NCBI GenBank assembly: GCA_963556195.1
Contig: OY744523.1
Coordinates: 77,766,445-77,830,444 of the forward strand
DNA from: Sepiola atlantica
Taxonomy: Eukaryota > Mollusca > Cephalopoda > Sepiida > Sepiolidae
DNA length: 64,000 nt
Reading direction: 5' to 3'
The translations under genes and the position numbers were made by a program. Positions 48,086 through 60,090 of the stretch are shown here, piece by piece. The notes beneath the pieces were generated by a model. It was not told the origin of the DNA. It saw nothing but the letters and a program-made list of their open reading frames with translations, and did not search any database. Every line of letters starts with the position of its first letter. Position 1 is the first letter of the stretch.

Positions 48086-48268
48086 CATAAAATTAAATGT
48101 GGATAGGAGTAACATACTTTAAAAATTAAATGTGGAAGTAACATACTTTAAAAATTAAATGTGGAAGTAACATACTTTAAAAATTAAATGTGGAAGTAAC
48201 ATACTTTAAAAATTAAATGTGGAAGTAACATACTTTAAAAATTAAATGTGGAAGTAACATACTTTAAA
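48086..48268. repeat. 29-bp tandem repeat, about six copies
   Basis: TTAAATGTGGAAGTAACATA plus CTTTAAAAA repeats with a 29-bp period. The first copy carries GGATAGGAGTAAC instead of GGAAGTAAC. Confidence 0.95.
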
Positions 48269-48632
48269 AAATATTACTACTAGATTTTTCTAACAAATAA
48301 CATTAAAAGGAAAACATTAAAACATAATTTAATTCAATTTAATTAATTAAATAATTTTCTAAAATGTCATTAAAGGTAAGTAATTATTGGAGTTTTAAAA
48401 GATTTTCAAAATCAATGCGAACATTTTGATTTAATTATATCACTGAGCATAAACAGATAATTCCTAATTAAAGCTCAATAGTTTCTCTTTGATTTATTTA
48501 TGAGGTTTTGGAAAATATTCACTAATGAGTTATTTTTAAAATAATCTAAATTTTTCAGAAAAAAATAATCAGCAAATGAAACAACTTAAGCAGAGGAAAG
48601 ATAATATAACAAATAAAAGTGATTCTTGTTTT
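48269..48632. other. Spacer
   Basis: AT-rich, no recognisable feature. Confidence 0.4.
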
Positions 48633-50010
48633 AGGTGACATGTCAAGGTTGTCTGTTGTCGCCCCTGCTTCATGTCCTTGTGTTGAAATCCTTCCTCAAC
48701 AAACTCAGGGACCCGGCACCGAGACCGGCCCAACGCAGAATTGTTTTACCTGATGGAGAGCATAATAAGGTTTCTGCATATGCCGATGATGTCACTGTTT
48801 GCGTGTCGAGCCTTCTGGACATAATAGCAGTGATTAAAGCGCCCAAATGGTACAAAAACAGTCTATAATCAATCTCAGCAAGTCCAATTGCCTGAGATTG
48901 GGATACTGAATCAGCATGCCTGTGCTGCCGGCCTTTTCAAATGGGTGAATGGTCCTGTCTGGAGCCTCGGTGTGTAGGTTGGACTCGATCTCCAGCTTGA
49001 AAAAAATTGGTTGGAGCTACAGCTAAAAGTCGAAGTGTCTGTCGGGGTTTGACTTCAAAGAGAACTGATGTGTGCACCACTTATGTCTTCCCTCTCATCC
49101 TGTCAGCAAAGATCTAATGGCTCTCACCTCTCTACTCTTCTCACTTCTTTGTAAGAGAGAAAAACCGTGCAATTGCAGACAAGTCTGTACTCAACGTCCG
49201 TGTGGGAGGCTTTAGAATGCCTAAGCAAGCCACATGCATGCTGAAAGATTGGTTTTCCTGAGTCAAACGTTGATAGCGGAGTCCGTGTGGACCTTGCAGT
49301 ACAGGAGGCATTTCCTAACCTCATCCCTGATCCCCTGATTGAATGCTGGTATAGGCCGAAGAAGGAACTACAGTTTTCAAAGAATATCAAGATGCTCTGA
49401 AAATATTTACGAGGATACTGTATCGGGAGTTAGAGGTGGATCCTGCTTCAGATACACTTGTGGAGCAACTGGGATTGTTGATGGAGGAGATTGGCCCTAC
49501 TTTCTGACCTGCCGATTGATTTGGAACGCACTACCTCTCGATGACATGCTGTCTGAAGCCGATTTAAAGGACAACCCTTTCGTCCACACTACAAGGAGGA
49601 AGAAGAGAAAACTGTCGTTCATGCTGTGTTTTCTTGCCACAAATTGTGAATTTTGAAAGTATGTCAATGAAGTGATGGCTTGCATCATCCCCAAGCAGTT
49701 GATAATGCTGGATGTAGCACACATTATCTACAATAAAAGCCATGGCTGGTTTAGTGATGTGGACACCACGTCTAGATATAGTTGCTAGAGGTCGATCTTT
49801 TTATGATTACAATCCGATTGTATTCTTCAATCATCAGATTAGGATTAAGATCAGATGTGATAAGAAAAGATTGTATCTTCGAGAGTTTTATAGAATATGG
49901 GTGCATACCACGAGTTTGTGCATTATAGAGGAGCCAGATATATGTTCCATCCATCGGCATAGAACACACGGTCCTGAGTCCTTCTGGAATCCATCCCGCT
50001 CAAAATAGAT
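48633..50010 (+). pseudogene. TX1-like LINE, RT C-terminal half
   Basis: The plus strand begins in RT motif B (CQGCLLSPLLHVLVLKSFLN). Motif C follows as SAYADDVTVCV (about 48,773-48,805), then thumb and C-terminal segments: GLDLQLEKNW (about 48,980), FHNPL-type terminal pieces, and YFLTCRLIWNALPL (49,497 onward). HQIRIKIRCDKKRL near 49,830 and HGPESFWNPSR near 49,960 close it. I recognise the last two as the conserved ending of TX1/L1-like proteins (K.RIRCD.KRL ... GP.PSGP). Stops and shifts in between. Confidence 0.65.
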
Positions 50011-50430
50011 TCTTAGTTAGCTGAGTAAATGAGTCCCATCACAACTTTCATTTTTCTCCAACATGCCCACACCGCACATTGATTTTACCCCAAATCGTTT
50101 TTTATCTTGGAATGATGCCATCTACTCTCCAACTCCAACCCGTTTTTCTCCTCTTCCCACTTAAAACTCCACTCCCACATCAAGATCTACCTGCTTGTTT
50201 TCGACACTAACAAATCGGAAAACAATAGAGGTCTAAAATTAGAAAAGGTTGGGAGAGACTTACTAACCTACTCGTTTATCTTATTTTATTTTTTTTTGTT
50301 TTTTGGGTGTTTTTAGTCGTCTCCCCATCATTTATACGTCTGTACATATTCTTCTTGTAAATAAAATTCATCAAATGTTGGGGATTTCGACCATAGAGCA
50401 AATGCAGTATCATGGTAAAATTGTCTATTT
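50011..50430. other. Spacer
   Basis: Mixed composition with no recognisable element. It may hold the 3' untranslated end of the TX1-like copy. Confidence 0.4.
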
Positions 50431-51010
50431 TTTTTTTTTTTTTTTTAACTTAGTTCATCCCAAACAAGGCAAGTTGCCACAGTAGATGTAAGAGACTACT
50501 GAGAATTAGAGTAAAAGTTTTGGGGGTCATCCTAAATTGGGATCTGTGCAGCGAGATGCTTGTTCACATTAGTTTTAAATTTCTGCATGTCGGTACAGTC
50601 AGGGAAATAGGGAGTAGGGAGAGAGTTCCCAAGGCCGGCAGCACGAGAAAACAAGCTATTGATGTAGAAGGCTCTCTGGCATCTTGAGACCTCCACAGTG
50701 AAGATTGCATTTACGTCGAGGGGGCACTAGAGTAGCAAGTTCATCGGAGTATATTCCGTTGAAGTACTTGTAAAACAAGCACAAGTATGCAACAGTGTGG
50801 CGATGGGACAGGGGCTGGAACTTGCTGTATAGTGAAGGACTTATTAGATTAGTGACTCTTTTTTGGACTTTGTCTAAGAAGGAGAGAGAGACTAGTGGAT
50901 GGTGCACCAGCCAAGATGTGACAACAATACTCCAAGCATGAGCAGATGGTGCCTTTATAGATATATAAGATACTGTCAGGTGTTAGAAGTTTTCTAGCAC
51001 GGTAGAAGGA
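50431..51010 (-). pseudogene. CR1/jockey-like LINE 3' end with A tail
   Basis: Minus strand: SYISIKAPSAHAWSIV, then HHPLVSLSFLDKVQKRVTNL, LSHRHTVAYLCLFYKYFNG and, in a shifted frame, GLGNSLPTPYFPDC, with KFKTNVNKHL at the end. This is the C-terminal region of CR1/jockey-type RT proteins (SxxxLDKVQ.RA, LxHRR.VA.L.LFY.Y). A T17 run on the plus strand (50,431-50,447) is the poly-A tail. Truncated at about 51,010. Confidence 0.7.
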
Positions 51011-51479
51011 TCCCACTTTCTTTGCAGTTTATGAGAAGATTATAGACAAGCACAATCTGGACTTTCCCACCCCCTAAAAAAAGAATTATTGACCTTGTGC
51101 CTAATTTGTTATAAAAAATTTATAGCGAATAAATATGTTGACCTCGGGGCAAAAGTTTTAAAATCTTCAAAAAACTACCTATTTACTTTCCCTAAGAAAA
51201 TGAAATTGCTGTAAAACGGCAAATAGTTTTAACAACTTCGCTTTTATTTGTTTTAAATCTTTAAAATATTTTTTAATTTATTATTTAAAGGTTTCATTTG
51301 CTTTTGTAAATGCATTCTTTGCTGATATATTCTTTGTTTAATTGTATTTTTAGTTTAATGAAGAAAATCTATTTAATAAAATGAATTTCGTTTCTTTATG
51401 TTCTAATATATTAGTTATTTTATGGACCTAACTGATAATTTCCTCTAGAGACCCCAGATGGAATTGAAGGAAAATTTCA
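51011..51479. other. Spacer
   Basis: AT-rich with no recognisable feature. Confidence 0.4.
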
Positions 51480-51633
51480 AATAGATTAAAAAAAAAATTG
51501 AAATAAGGATTTCTAGACATCATGAGTGTGGACATCGAGACATCTTTTAATATTTGTAAGTGGACATAAAACTGATGCCAAACTGTCCTATTAGAGGATT
51601 TCATTTTACTCGTCTTTAGACGGTAATTATCTA

Positions 51634-51634
<1 letters not shown>
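51480..51634 (+). mobile_element. Helitron family H1, 5'-truncated copy 5
   Basis: It matches the last 150 bp of the other copies. Hairpin CGTCTTTAGACG is followed by GTAATTAT and the terminal CTAG, then T. The 3' end is the most canonical of the five. Confidence 0.6.

Positions 51635-51671
<37 letters not shown>
51635..51671. repeat. (TA)n microsatellite
   Basis: About 18 TA units directly after the Helitron end. Confidence 0.9.
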
Positions 51672-51674
<3 letters not shown>

Positions 51675-51985
51675 CATCAACATACAGACTGGTTTGCTGT
51701 ATTACAGCTCTTCAGTACGGCTAGACCAAGCCGGGATTGAAACTCAACCGTCGAGCTGACAGTCGGCGCCTCTACCCCCGCACTATCATACGACACTGAC
51801 TGAATGTAAGTGATATCTCAATGTAAACATTGTCAAGTGCCAGGAGCTCGAATTAGTTTTACCCAATGAGCTATGCCTTAAAGCTTATGGCAGTTGGCGA
51901 TATCCTTACAAATAAGCGCTACCCAAGAAAGGGAGCTTTATATAGTCATTCACATACAGACTGTTTCGCTGTATCACAGCTACAA
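51672..51985 (-). repeat. Possible tRNA-derived SINE
   Basis: The reverse complement of 51,735-51,790 has GGTAGAGGCGCCGAC followed about 20 bp later by GGTTGAGTTTCAATCCCGGC, resembling tRNA A and B boxes. Short repeats (ACATACAGACTG and TTCGCTGTAT/TTTGCTGTAT) flank the unit at 51,680 and 51,953. The internal promoter match is imperfect. Confidence 0.35.
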
Positions 51986-52059
51986 CAAAATGGTAAGATA
52001 AATTTCGGAGGAAGAAACATTATTTATTGATCAATGAATGGGGGAAAAAGAATTGCTAA

Positions 52060-53005
52060 ATAAATTTTTAAGGCCTTATCATCTGACTCTCTAAGAGGAA
52101 ACATCAGAATGATGAATTAAAAACTAAGAACATCGGATGAGAAATGAGAGGAAAGTTGCTTAAGTTGGAGAAATCAATTGAGAGAGAGAAAAAAAAGAAA
52201 GGGGTAAATCTCTTAACGTTATGGGAGATTTGAATCCTGAAAAATCTCCAACTAATGTTTCAAAATCTTTTCTCTACACAGACTAGATAGAGAATTGTTA
52301 GTAACTAACGCCTCAATCATATTGACATGATAGTTCGACCTAGCACTGTGTAAAACAGAAAACCACCTATCGTAATACTGCTAAGAACAAATATTTGTAC
52401 CAACCTGGTGATTACTGATGGAAAATTCATGTGCTTGAAAGTTCCCAGATGATCTCGAAACCTTGTGTAAACGAATATCACATGGTATATGTTGAGCTAT
52501 TCTAATTTCTAACCTTTGGGATGTCTTGCCAACGTAGTTAGCTTTACACTAACATAGGAATTTATAAACAACAGAATTCTTTTGAATGGCTGGCAAAACA
52601 TCCTTACGGAAAGAAGAGAAAAAGATTCAAGCTATGTAGACTACTCTCATTATGGTTGCTGGAAAACAGTATTGAGTAGAAGAAGAAATCCTTTTGATAA
52701 TGTTAAGGCTGTTGCGACCTAACCATGGAAGTTTCAAATAGATAAGACATTGTGATGGGCCAATAAATTTGTCACCATTAAATATAGCAACTTTGCGTGT
52801 AATGGTGCATTTTATGATATTGATGGAATATTCATTAGCAAGAAAATTATTGGTAACTTCACCAAGTTCCATCGAGTCAGGTTGGGGGACAACTCATGAG
52901 TGCTCGATGAATAAGAGTACCAATAAGATTTAGGGCGAAAGAAAACCAATTTAAATATTTGTTTTTGTTTTTAACAAATAAACTTTTTGGAGGAAGGAAC
53001 AAAGG
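52060..53005 (-). pseudogene. Penelope-like element: RT end and GIY-YIG domain
   Basis: Minus strand: LIGTLIHRALMSC (about 52,935), LIYLKLPWLGRNS (about 52,740), FRKDVLPAIQKNSVVYKFLC and NYVGKTSQRLEIRIAQH (about 52,540). Then ARSNYHVNMIEAL and LCREKILKH (about 52,340-52,270). This is the usual order in Penelope-like elements: RT thumb, linker, GIY-YIG endonuclease with YVGKT..RL..RI..H, C-terminal helix. Stops interrupt the linker (after FLC) and the C-terminus. The family is shared with the 845-1320 fragment. Confidence 0.75.
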
Positions 53006-53034
53006 AAGTTGTAGCTTACCATGCTGGTTCGTCG

Positions 53035-53345
53035 TCTGTGTTTGTTTTTTTAATTTTTTAAATCTTTTTGCTTTTGCTGGGGATGGGGCATTCACCGGCT
53101 CTTTCATACACTCCAGCCGAGAGATCTTGTTAAGATTCTAACCGTCCCTTTAAATGAAATTGTTTGTATCCCTCTTGCACTCGGTTCACCGGGTATATTT
53201 GCGAGATTGCTTTTGAAATTCTTTTTCATTAGTCCTGTTGCTCCTATAATTACTGGGATGATGGATATCTTCCTAAGATTTCAGTTTCTTTTCATTTCGT
53301 AATCTTTTACCTTAAAACTCTGTTTAATCCTGCATCATTAGGGAA
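53035..53345 (-). pseudogene. RLE-LINE family 1 copy B: 3' end
   Basis: It is homologous to the terminal part of copy A (GGGGCATTC block, and CTCTTGCACT(C/T)GGTTCACC). The frame is lost and the 3' end is A-rich near 53,045. Confidence 0.6.
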
Positions 53346-55514
53346 AATAACTTCAACTAGGGTTACTACTTCCTCCCTTTTGTCCCATATCACTATATCA
53401 GGTTTAACAGCTCCGTTTTTTAGATATGTAGCTGTAGGGATTGCATAGTCATAGTGGATGGTGTATAACTTATTTCCAACTGTTCTTTTTGGTATATGCT
53501 CCCAGGATTTGCTGCTACACTGGATATTCAACTTTTTACATATAGTCCAGTGAAGATATTTACACACTCCATTCTGTCGCATTGTATAATAGCCATCTCC
53601 CATGAGAACATTACAACTGGATCTCAGGGGGCTCACACTCCCCACTTCTGTGTGGCAGAACATGCACTTGTTATTGTTGCTGAGACCGCTCATCTTTTTA
53701 ACGGCATTGGTCATCAATCCTTGATCTTGGGCAGCCATTATCATTCTCTCCTCTTTTCAGCCAGTCTACAGAGCCTTCCTTATTTATATATTCCTGGGAA
53801 AATTCACCTAGGAAATATTTAGCACATTGTTGGTTGGCCCATTCTTCCAGTTTTCTGGAATGGAAGGTCTTGGTGTATTTCTGGCGACAGGAGTGTTGTC
53901 CGTTTCTGCCTCATTTGTAAGATAATCCTGTCCAAAATGTTTGGCCAGTTTTGTGATAGAGGTTGTTCTGCTTGCTCTGGTTTCTTGATGTTGGCATACC
54001 ATCATTAGGTTTGGGTTCTGGGAGCTCATCAGATATTGGCCGGTGCTCACAATAGTGGCTCCATGTTGATGGTCAATTTCTGAGAGACCTATACCCCCTT
54101 GCACCTCTTGGCAGATACAGCCTTGGTAGACACTGGTTCCTGTACATTACTCTGTACATTGTAAACATTTTTCTCGTTTTAGTGTCTAGTCTATCAATGT
54201 CCTTTTGTGGCCAATCAATAATTTCAAAGCTGTATGGCAGAGCTAATTGGTTAATGGCAGTTACTTTGTTTTTGTTTGTAAGCTGTGTTTTGCAAATTTT
54301 TCTAACACGGCGTATATATTCTCTGCCAATTTTTTCTCTCATCTTGGCATGTTGAAATGAATCGTTTTCTTTTATGCCAAGGTATTTGTATTGTTCTTGT
54401 TCTTCAAGGTCTTTGATGTCAGTATCCTCATCAAGCTGTATGTTTACCGTTTGGATCTTCTTCCCAGCTCTGAGGGAGCACTTGGCATATTTGTCCAGGC
54501 CGAACTTCATTCCAATATCTTTGGAGAAGGTATGGAGAACCTGCAAGAGTCACTTAAGTCAGCATCTGAACTAGCATATAGCTTGAGGTCATCCATGAAG
54601 AGTAGGTGGTTGACTCTTTTGTTTGGGTCTTGTTGGTGGCCCTGGTTCAGATTGTAGGCACTCCGACTTTTGTTTAGTAATTTACTTAACGGATCAATTG
54701 CCAAGCAAAAGAGTAGAGGAGATAAGCTATCTCCTTGAAAGATTCCTCTTCGGATCTTGATGTCAAGGATTTGTATTGTTCCATTAGTGTGGCTTAATGC
54801 CATGGTTGTTTGCCACATATTTATATGTACTGTCATGGTTTTCTTGATAATCGGGTGGATAATATATAGATCAAGGCAGCGCAGGAAACATATGTGGGGC
54901 ACACTATCGTATGCCTTTTGGTAATCGATCCAAACCATGCTTAGATTCCTCTGCCTCTTCCTACAGTCCTAAAGGATGGTCTTATTTATCAACAACTTGT
55001 CCTTGGTGCCTAAACACTTCCTCCTGCACCCTGCGTGTTCTTTTTCCAAGTATGCTCCAGAAGAGAGGTGTTCGTAGATTCTGTCTGCAACCAAGCTAGT
55101 GAAGAGTTTGTAGATTGTAGTGAGGCAGCAGATAGGTTTGTATTTTGTAGGGTTTTGTGTCTCACTCGTTTTGGGTATGAGGGTCGTATCTCCTCTTACT
55201 AGCCATGCTGGTGTGGCCTCCTCACACCTTAACATTCTGGTGAAGCAGCTACTATAATGGCTATGAAGTGCTGTTAGTTTCTTTAGCCAAAAATTGGGTA
55301 TATTGTCTATGCCAGGCTTTTTGTGATTCTGAAATTGATCTAACTTTCGTTTTATCATTCCAGACGTTATCTCTGGCTCTGGTATTTCTAGCTTGCTTTT
55401 ATTACTTCGAGCTATATCTGAGATCCACTTGGCCTCTTGGTTGCATGGTCCCTCATTCTCAAACATAGGGCTCCAGTACTTTTTTAACTCCTTCTCTTCA
55501 GGTGGCTTTTCCAC
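53307..55514 (-). pseudogene. RLE-LINE family 1 copy B: RT, knuckle and endonuclease
   Basis: Several frames cover the same region as copy A. These are: EKPPEEKELKKYWSPMFE to YKPICCLTTIYKLFTSLVA and KDKLLINKTIL (55,514-54,969); WIDYQKAYDSVPH with motif B FQGDSLSPLLFC and intact motif C LLFMDDLKLYASS (54,938-54,507); the thumb (54,546-54,073); then a knuckle and endonuclease part (53,744-53,307) with KPDIVIWDK and TLVEVIFPND. The knuckle's His is Pro here (SVSPLRSSC), unlike copy A. About five frame breaks. Dead, but it preserves the catalytic Asp lost in copy A. Confidence 0.8.
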
Positions 55515-55745
55515 CGTTATATTCTTCCCACCAAATTTCGGTAGAATGGTCTTGTGTTCTTTTTGAACTGTCTGTTTTCAACTTTCGCCCTATGTTTGCT
55601 ATTCTTTGCTTGAATTATTTTGGAAAGTGCTAGAATCCTGTCTTCAAGTTCCCTCGCAACGTTTTCAATTTCTTCTACATTTTTTTGTATTTAAAACTGA
55701 GTCTGCAGATGGTGTTCCTCAGCCGTCCCCGCACTGTTTGTTTTT
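55515..55745 (-). pseudogene. RLE-LINE family 1 copy B: truncated N-terminal remainder
   Basis: Homologous to 25,000-25,170 of copy A (coiled, basic pre-RT region) in broken frames. The copy stops near 55,745, where the 3' end of copy C begins. Confidence 0.55.
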
Positions 55746-55947
55746 CTCCCTTTTTTTAAATTTTAATTTTGTTTATCTAAAGAGATCAAGGGGTCCCCTC
55801 TTAAGGCTAACACTTGACTTCCCTATGAGTAAAATTTATATCCGAGGGCTCTCTTAAGGATAGATGTTGTTCCTTTTAGGGCTGCTATCTGTACTTCCCT
55901 ACAGTTTGGTCTTCCCGGGATTGTTTCTAAGTATTTACTTAGATTTT
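55746..55947 (-). pseudogene. RLE-LINE family 1 copy C: 3' end only
   Basis: Minus strand reads KNLSKYLETIPGRPNCREVQ, then ALKGTTSILKRALG and a stop. This parallels the C-terminus of copy A (KNLKKYLASIPGEPSAREIQ). About 200 bp are retained, head to tail with copy B on one side and abutting an LTR on the other. Confidence 0.75.
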
Positions 55948-57436
55948 TGAAGGGGCAATAATAATTTAAACAACACGGTGATAGTTACTAGTGTATTTGC
56001 AAAAATACAGAAATAGTGTGTTACAGATAGTCTGTTTCCAATACTGTGGCTATTACTACCACTAATGACTGCTGCCATGACTGCTACAACACTTAGTCTA
56101 AACTCTATTCATAGTCTCTAGAAAAGTCCATCTATACCCAAATTATGGTAGATCAACATTACATCATACATCCCACTTTATAGCCTTGCTCCATATGAAG
56201 TCAATACCATTTTCTTTTTGGGTTTATTTTAATGAAGTCTGCGATTTACGGTTTCTTCTTGATGAGATTTGTTTTGTAATATATATATTAATATTCAATA
56301 TTCTTACTTGAACAAACTTCCTAATATTTTCCACTTGGCCATATTTAGCGATTCTAATAAAACTTTTTTAAATTTTATTTTTTATTCTGCAGTGCATACT
56401 TTTGTGTCCCACGCGATCGCACTCAAAGAACTTTTTCGTTTTATATGGATAATCTTTGTACCAATGTAGCTTTCCGCAACGGTTTAGGGAGCAGATTATT
56501 TTTCTTTTGATTATCAAATTTAGTTAGTGAAGTACTTTTCTTCTTGTTGCGGATTTTTTCTGATATGTGAGACTCTACTCCGTTCAATATCGTTTGAATC
56601 TTCATGCATGCTAATAAACCGCTGGCAGTCCCTTTCGATATAATGGAATGTTAAATCTGGTTCATTTTCCAGTTTATTAAAGACCCTTCTTCTGATTTTC
56701 GTATCTGTAATACATACTAATACGTGCGAAAATGTAAAGTATTTGAAATTGTTACCACTCAACTCTGAGAGCTTGAAATCATCACAGTGCTTGTTTACTA
56801 TGCTAACAAAAGTCGTGTAGTCTTCATCTTCTTTCCTTGTAAGGTTCATTGATTTGAAAACTGTTTCGTCCTACACAGAAAAACTAAATTTCTCTTCAAT
56901 CCTTTTTGCAACGTTGGGGTGTTTTTTTTAATTTTCGCAGAATTTACGCACATGGCTTGTTAAAATTAAGTTTGATTTCAACTTCTCACTCTATTGTTTA
57001 CAAATATCCACAGTATAACACAGAATTATTTTTTTTCCAAAATCCAACATTCTAAATCCGAGTTTTCGTTACCAATGTTGTGTGCAACAAGTCCATGCTA
57101 TTTTCGTGTCCGAATAAATTCGAATTCCTTGAAGCCAGAGTTGTGTGACATATGTTCGAAAAAAATCTTGGTCCGAATAAGTTCGAGTACCTTGTCTCCA
57201 ATATGAATCCTCGTCGACAGTTTTGTGACCTTGAAGGGCTGATAATAATTGAGACAGCACAGTGGTATTTATATAGAAGTACAGAATAGTATGTTACAGA
57301 AAGTCTGTGTTCGATACTGTGGCTATGACTGCCACCAGTGTCTGTCGCCATGACTGCTACAACACTTAGCCATGACTCTATTCATAGTCTCTGTAAGAGT
57401 CCATCTACACCTGAAATAAGCTATATCAACATCACA
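55948..57436 (-). mobile_element. Short LTR element with gag-like ORF
   Basis: LTRs at 55,948-56,163 and 57,232-57,436 are direct repeats of about 210 bp. On the minus strand they start TGT(A/G)ATGTTGAT and end CCCTTCA. A purine-rich tract (TAAAGTGGGATGTATGA) precedes the 3' LTR. The frame 56,849-56,520 (109 codons; CITDTKIRRRVFNKLENEPD) is gag-like, and similar codons continue upstream to about 56,930. No pol is present in the 1.07-kb interior, so the copy is non-autonomous or internally deleted. The 5-bp flanks do not match. Probably Ty3-like by gag and LTR style. Confidence 0.6.
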
Positions 57437-58440
57437 CCATGACAGTAATAATACAGTATTACATTTGGTAAATGTATATGTTAAACTAAAAGTGTTCAAT
57501 ACCATAAATAGGGCAGGTGTGTTAATGTGTTTTGTTGTAGTGTTGTATGCTCAACAAGAAATTCGGTGTTTCTCAGGAGTAATTAAATTAATAATACAGT
57601 ATTACATTTGGTAAATGGTATATGTTAATCACAAAGTTCTCAATACCCAAGATAGAGTAGATGGGTTTAAATGCTGCATTGCCTGGGAGCAAGAACCTTA
57701 TTGTGTTTGTTATAGTGTTGTATACTAGACAAGAAACTCGGTGTTGCCTGAGAGCAGTAATAGTAATAATACAATATAATTTGGTAGGTGGCATATGTTC
57801 ATCTAGAGCATGTGTATTTAAACGCTGCGTTGCTCATGAGCAATAACTTCATTATGTTTTGTTATAGTGTTTTATACTAGACAAGAAATTTATCAATAAA
57901 ACTTGAGCAATAAAAGTAATAATACATCATTACATTTGGTAAGTGGTATATGTTAAGCCCAAAATGATAAATTCCTTAGATAGAGCAGGCGTGTTAAGAC
58001 ACCGCATTTCCCAGGAGCAACAACTTCAATGAGTTTTGTTATGATGTTGTATACTAGATAGGAAAGTCGACGTTGACCCGGGCACAGTAATAGTAATAAT
58101 ACAGTATTACATTAGGTAAGTGGTAGATGAAATACATTAAAGCAAATATGTGTTTCATCATATTATTCAGGAGATATGGGGTAGATAAGAAACTTGCTGT
58201 TGCCTGAAAATAAATATAAACAAGTATCTTTTTCATTATAGTTTATGGGGAGAGGGGGAAGACAAGAAACTCGGCATGGTCCTGGAATACGTTAAAACAA
58301 ATGTGTTTCATTATGGGGAAGAGGAAGAAGATTAGAAATTCGGCGTTGACCGGGAATACATTAAAAAATGTTTCATTCGAGTGTTCATGTGGAGAGAAAG
58401 GAAACTTGGTGTTGCCCGGGAGCAATAACGTTAAAACTGA
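57437..58440. repeat. Tandem array, units of about 143-177 bp
   Basis: AATAATACAGTATTACATTT or variants recur at about 57,447, 57,590, 57,766, 57,920 and 58,096. Each unit also carries CAAGAAACTCGGTGTT(G)CC(T/C)G-type and GTTATAGTGTTGTATACTAG blocks. Later units (58,100-58,440) are more diverged. The array begins immediately at the LTR element's end. Confidence 0.8.
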
Positions 58441-59167
58441 AAGCTCAATTGAGTTTCTTACATTTTATTATTACTTTAAAAAAAGATGAATGGGAATGGT
58501 GGAGGGGTAAGGGGTTGGGAAAGAGACAGATGGAAGAATAGAGGGGGATAGGGATAGCGAGAGAACGATAGAGTGAGAGGTAGAGAGAGATAAATTTAAA
58601 AAGGGAGATGTTACATACACCTTTTAACCTCTTCTATTTTGTTGTTTATGCTACCAAGCAATGCCGGATAGCTCTGTTAGTAATGAATAAAGTTAAGCTT
58701 TTTTAACCAATCATAAACACAGTAACAAAATGTGCCCGAGAAAAAGAAAACAGAAAAATGCTCATCACCTGATATGACAAAATTATTATTTTTCTCTATT
58801 ATTGTTTCAGACACAAAAAATAGTGAAAAAAAGCAAATCCGAGAAAAATGATCAAACAAAATGAAGGCACAATCTTAATTAAGAAAGCAGTTGATTGTAA
58901 ACAAAATCATAATTCATCAAATTGATCACCAACAATAAGTTAAAAGCAATTATAAATTATTAAAATACAAACACGCAACATTTGAAAGTGTATTGTGCAC
59001 TCTTAATTGATAGATTGGTTCACTGGTTTAAAAATGAAAAAAGTAATCAGTTACTGGATTACTGCAAGTAGAAAATGTGCAATAACATTTTTAACTTTCC
59101 ATTTTCTTCGCACTAAAAACAAAAGCTAATATTTTCAGTTCAGTCATACTCTCCTTATCGAAAGACT
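58441..59167. other. Spacer with purine-rich patch
   Basis: GA-rich sequence lies at 58,495-58,590. Otherwise AT-rich with no recognisable feature. Confidence 0.45.
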
Positions 59168-59236
<69 letters not shown>

Positions 59237-59935
59237 GCAATAATATTGTGTTTAACCTCCCTTTTACATGCTAGCATGTATTGGACAGCGTTTAGAAGTT
59301 GACTTCCAAACTAACCTATCTCTAGCGAGGTATTTACTTATCTCCTTTTCTCTCAAGATCATCTTTATAACTTCCTCCCATGTTTTCCTTTGCCTTCCCC
59401 TATGAACGACCCTGCTACCTCAACTGTTCTACATCTACTAACCCAAGATCTCTCATCCATTCTGTCAGCGTGACCATACCATTGAAGTCTCCTGCTCTGC
59501 ACACCTCTACCTATACTGTCTAGATGTAATCTTCCTCTGAGGTCATCAGATTTAAGCATCTTTAAGACTCGCATTAAAACTCCATCATATAATTCACATA
59601 TCATTTATCTTCATGCAACGCATGTCCTCAACCTTCACTGGCCAGGTTTCATTTCCATACATCATCACATGCCTGATAGACTCTTTCCTTGGTCGACAAT
59701 GGTAATGCTCTGCTCGTTAATAATGCCAGAAGTTTCTGGAACTTACTCCATCCAGTCCTAACTCATGCAATCATACTAACACCTGCTCCTCCCTGTGCTC
59801 CAATGGTATTACCAAGGTAACACCACTTCTGAACAACCTCAATAGCTTTGCCATCTACATATTATTTCTCCACATATGTGTTCTCATCCTTACGCTTCTT
59901 GCACACAAACTGGTTACCTCCTCTAACATTCAACT
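59168..59935 (-). pseudogene. (ATG)-tailed LINE copy 5
   Basis: The (CAT)n tail at 59,169-59,236 is followed by C-terminal RT sequence in broken minus-strand frames. In the minus frame 59,604-59,365, LQWYGHADRMDERSW matches the RLRWYGHVERM segment of LINE RT C-termini. It ends near 59,935 at the zinc patch. Confidence 0.65.
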
Positions 59936-60090
59936 GATTTCATTTTAATATTTATTTAGACAGAATATTTAATTATCAACACTGCAATATAAGAATGAAT
60001 GAAATTCTTATGTTTTTATAGATTTTAATAAAAAAATTAATTTCAGATTTCAAATTTTGTATTAAAAGAAATGTGATTTTATTATTATGA

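Noticed and set aside
51735..51790. Functional tRNA gene
   Set aside because: A- and B-box-like blocks are present but no acceptor or anticodon stems can be drawn. A tRNA-derived SINE is more plausible.
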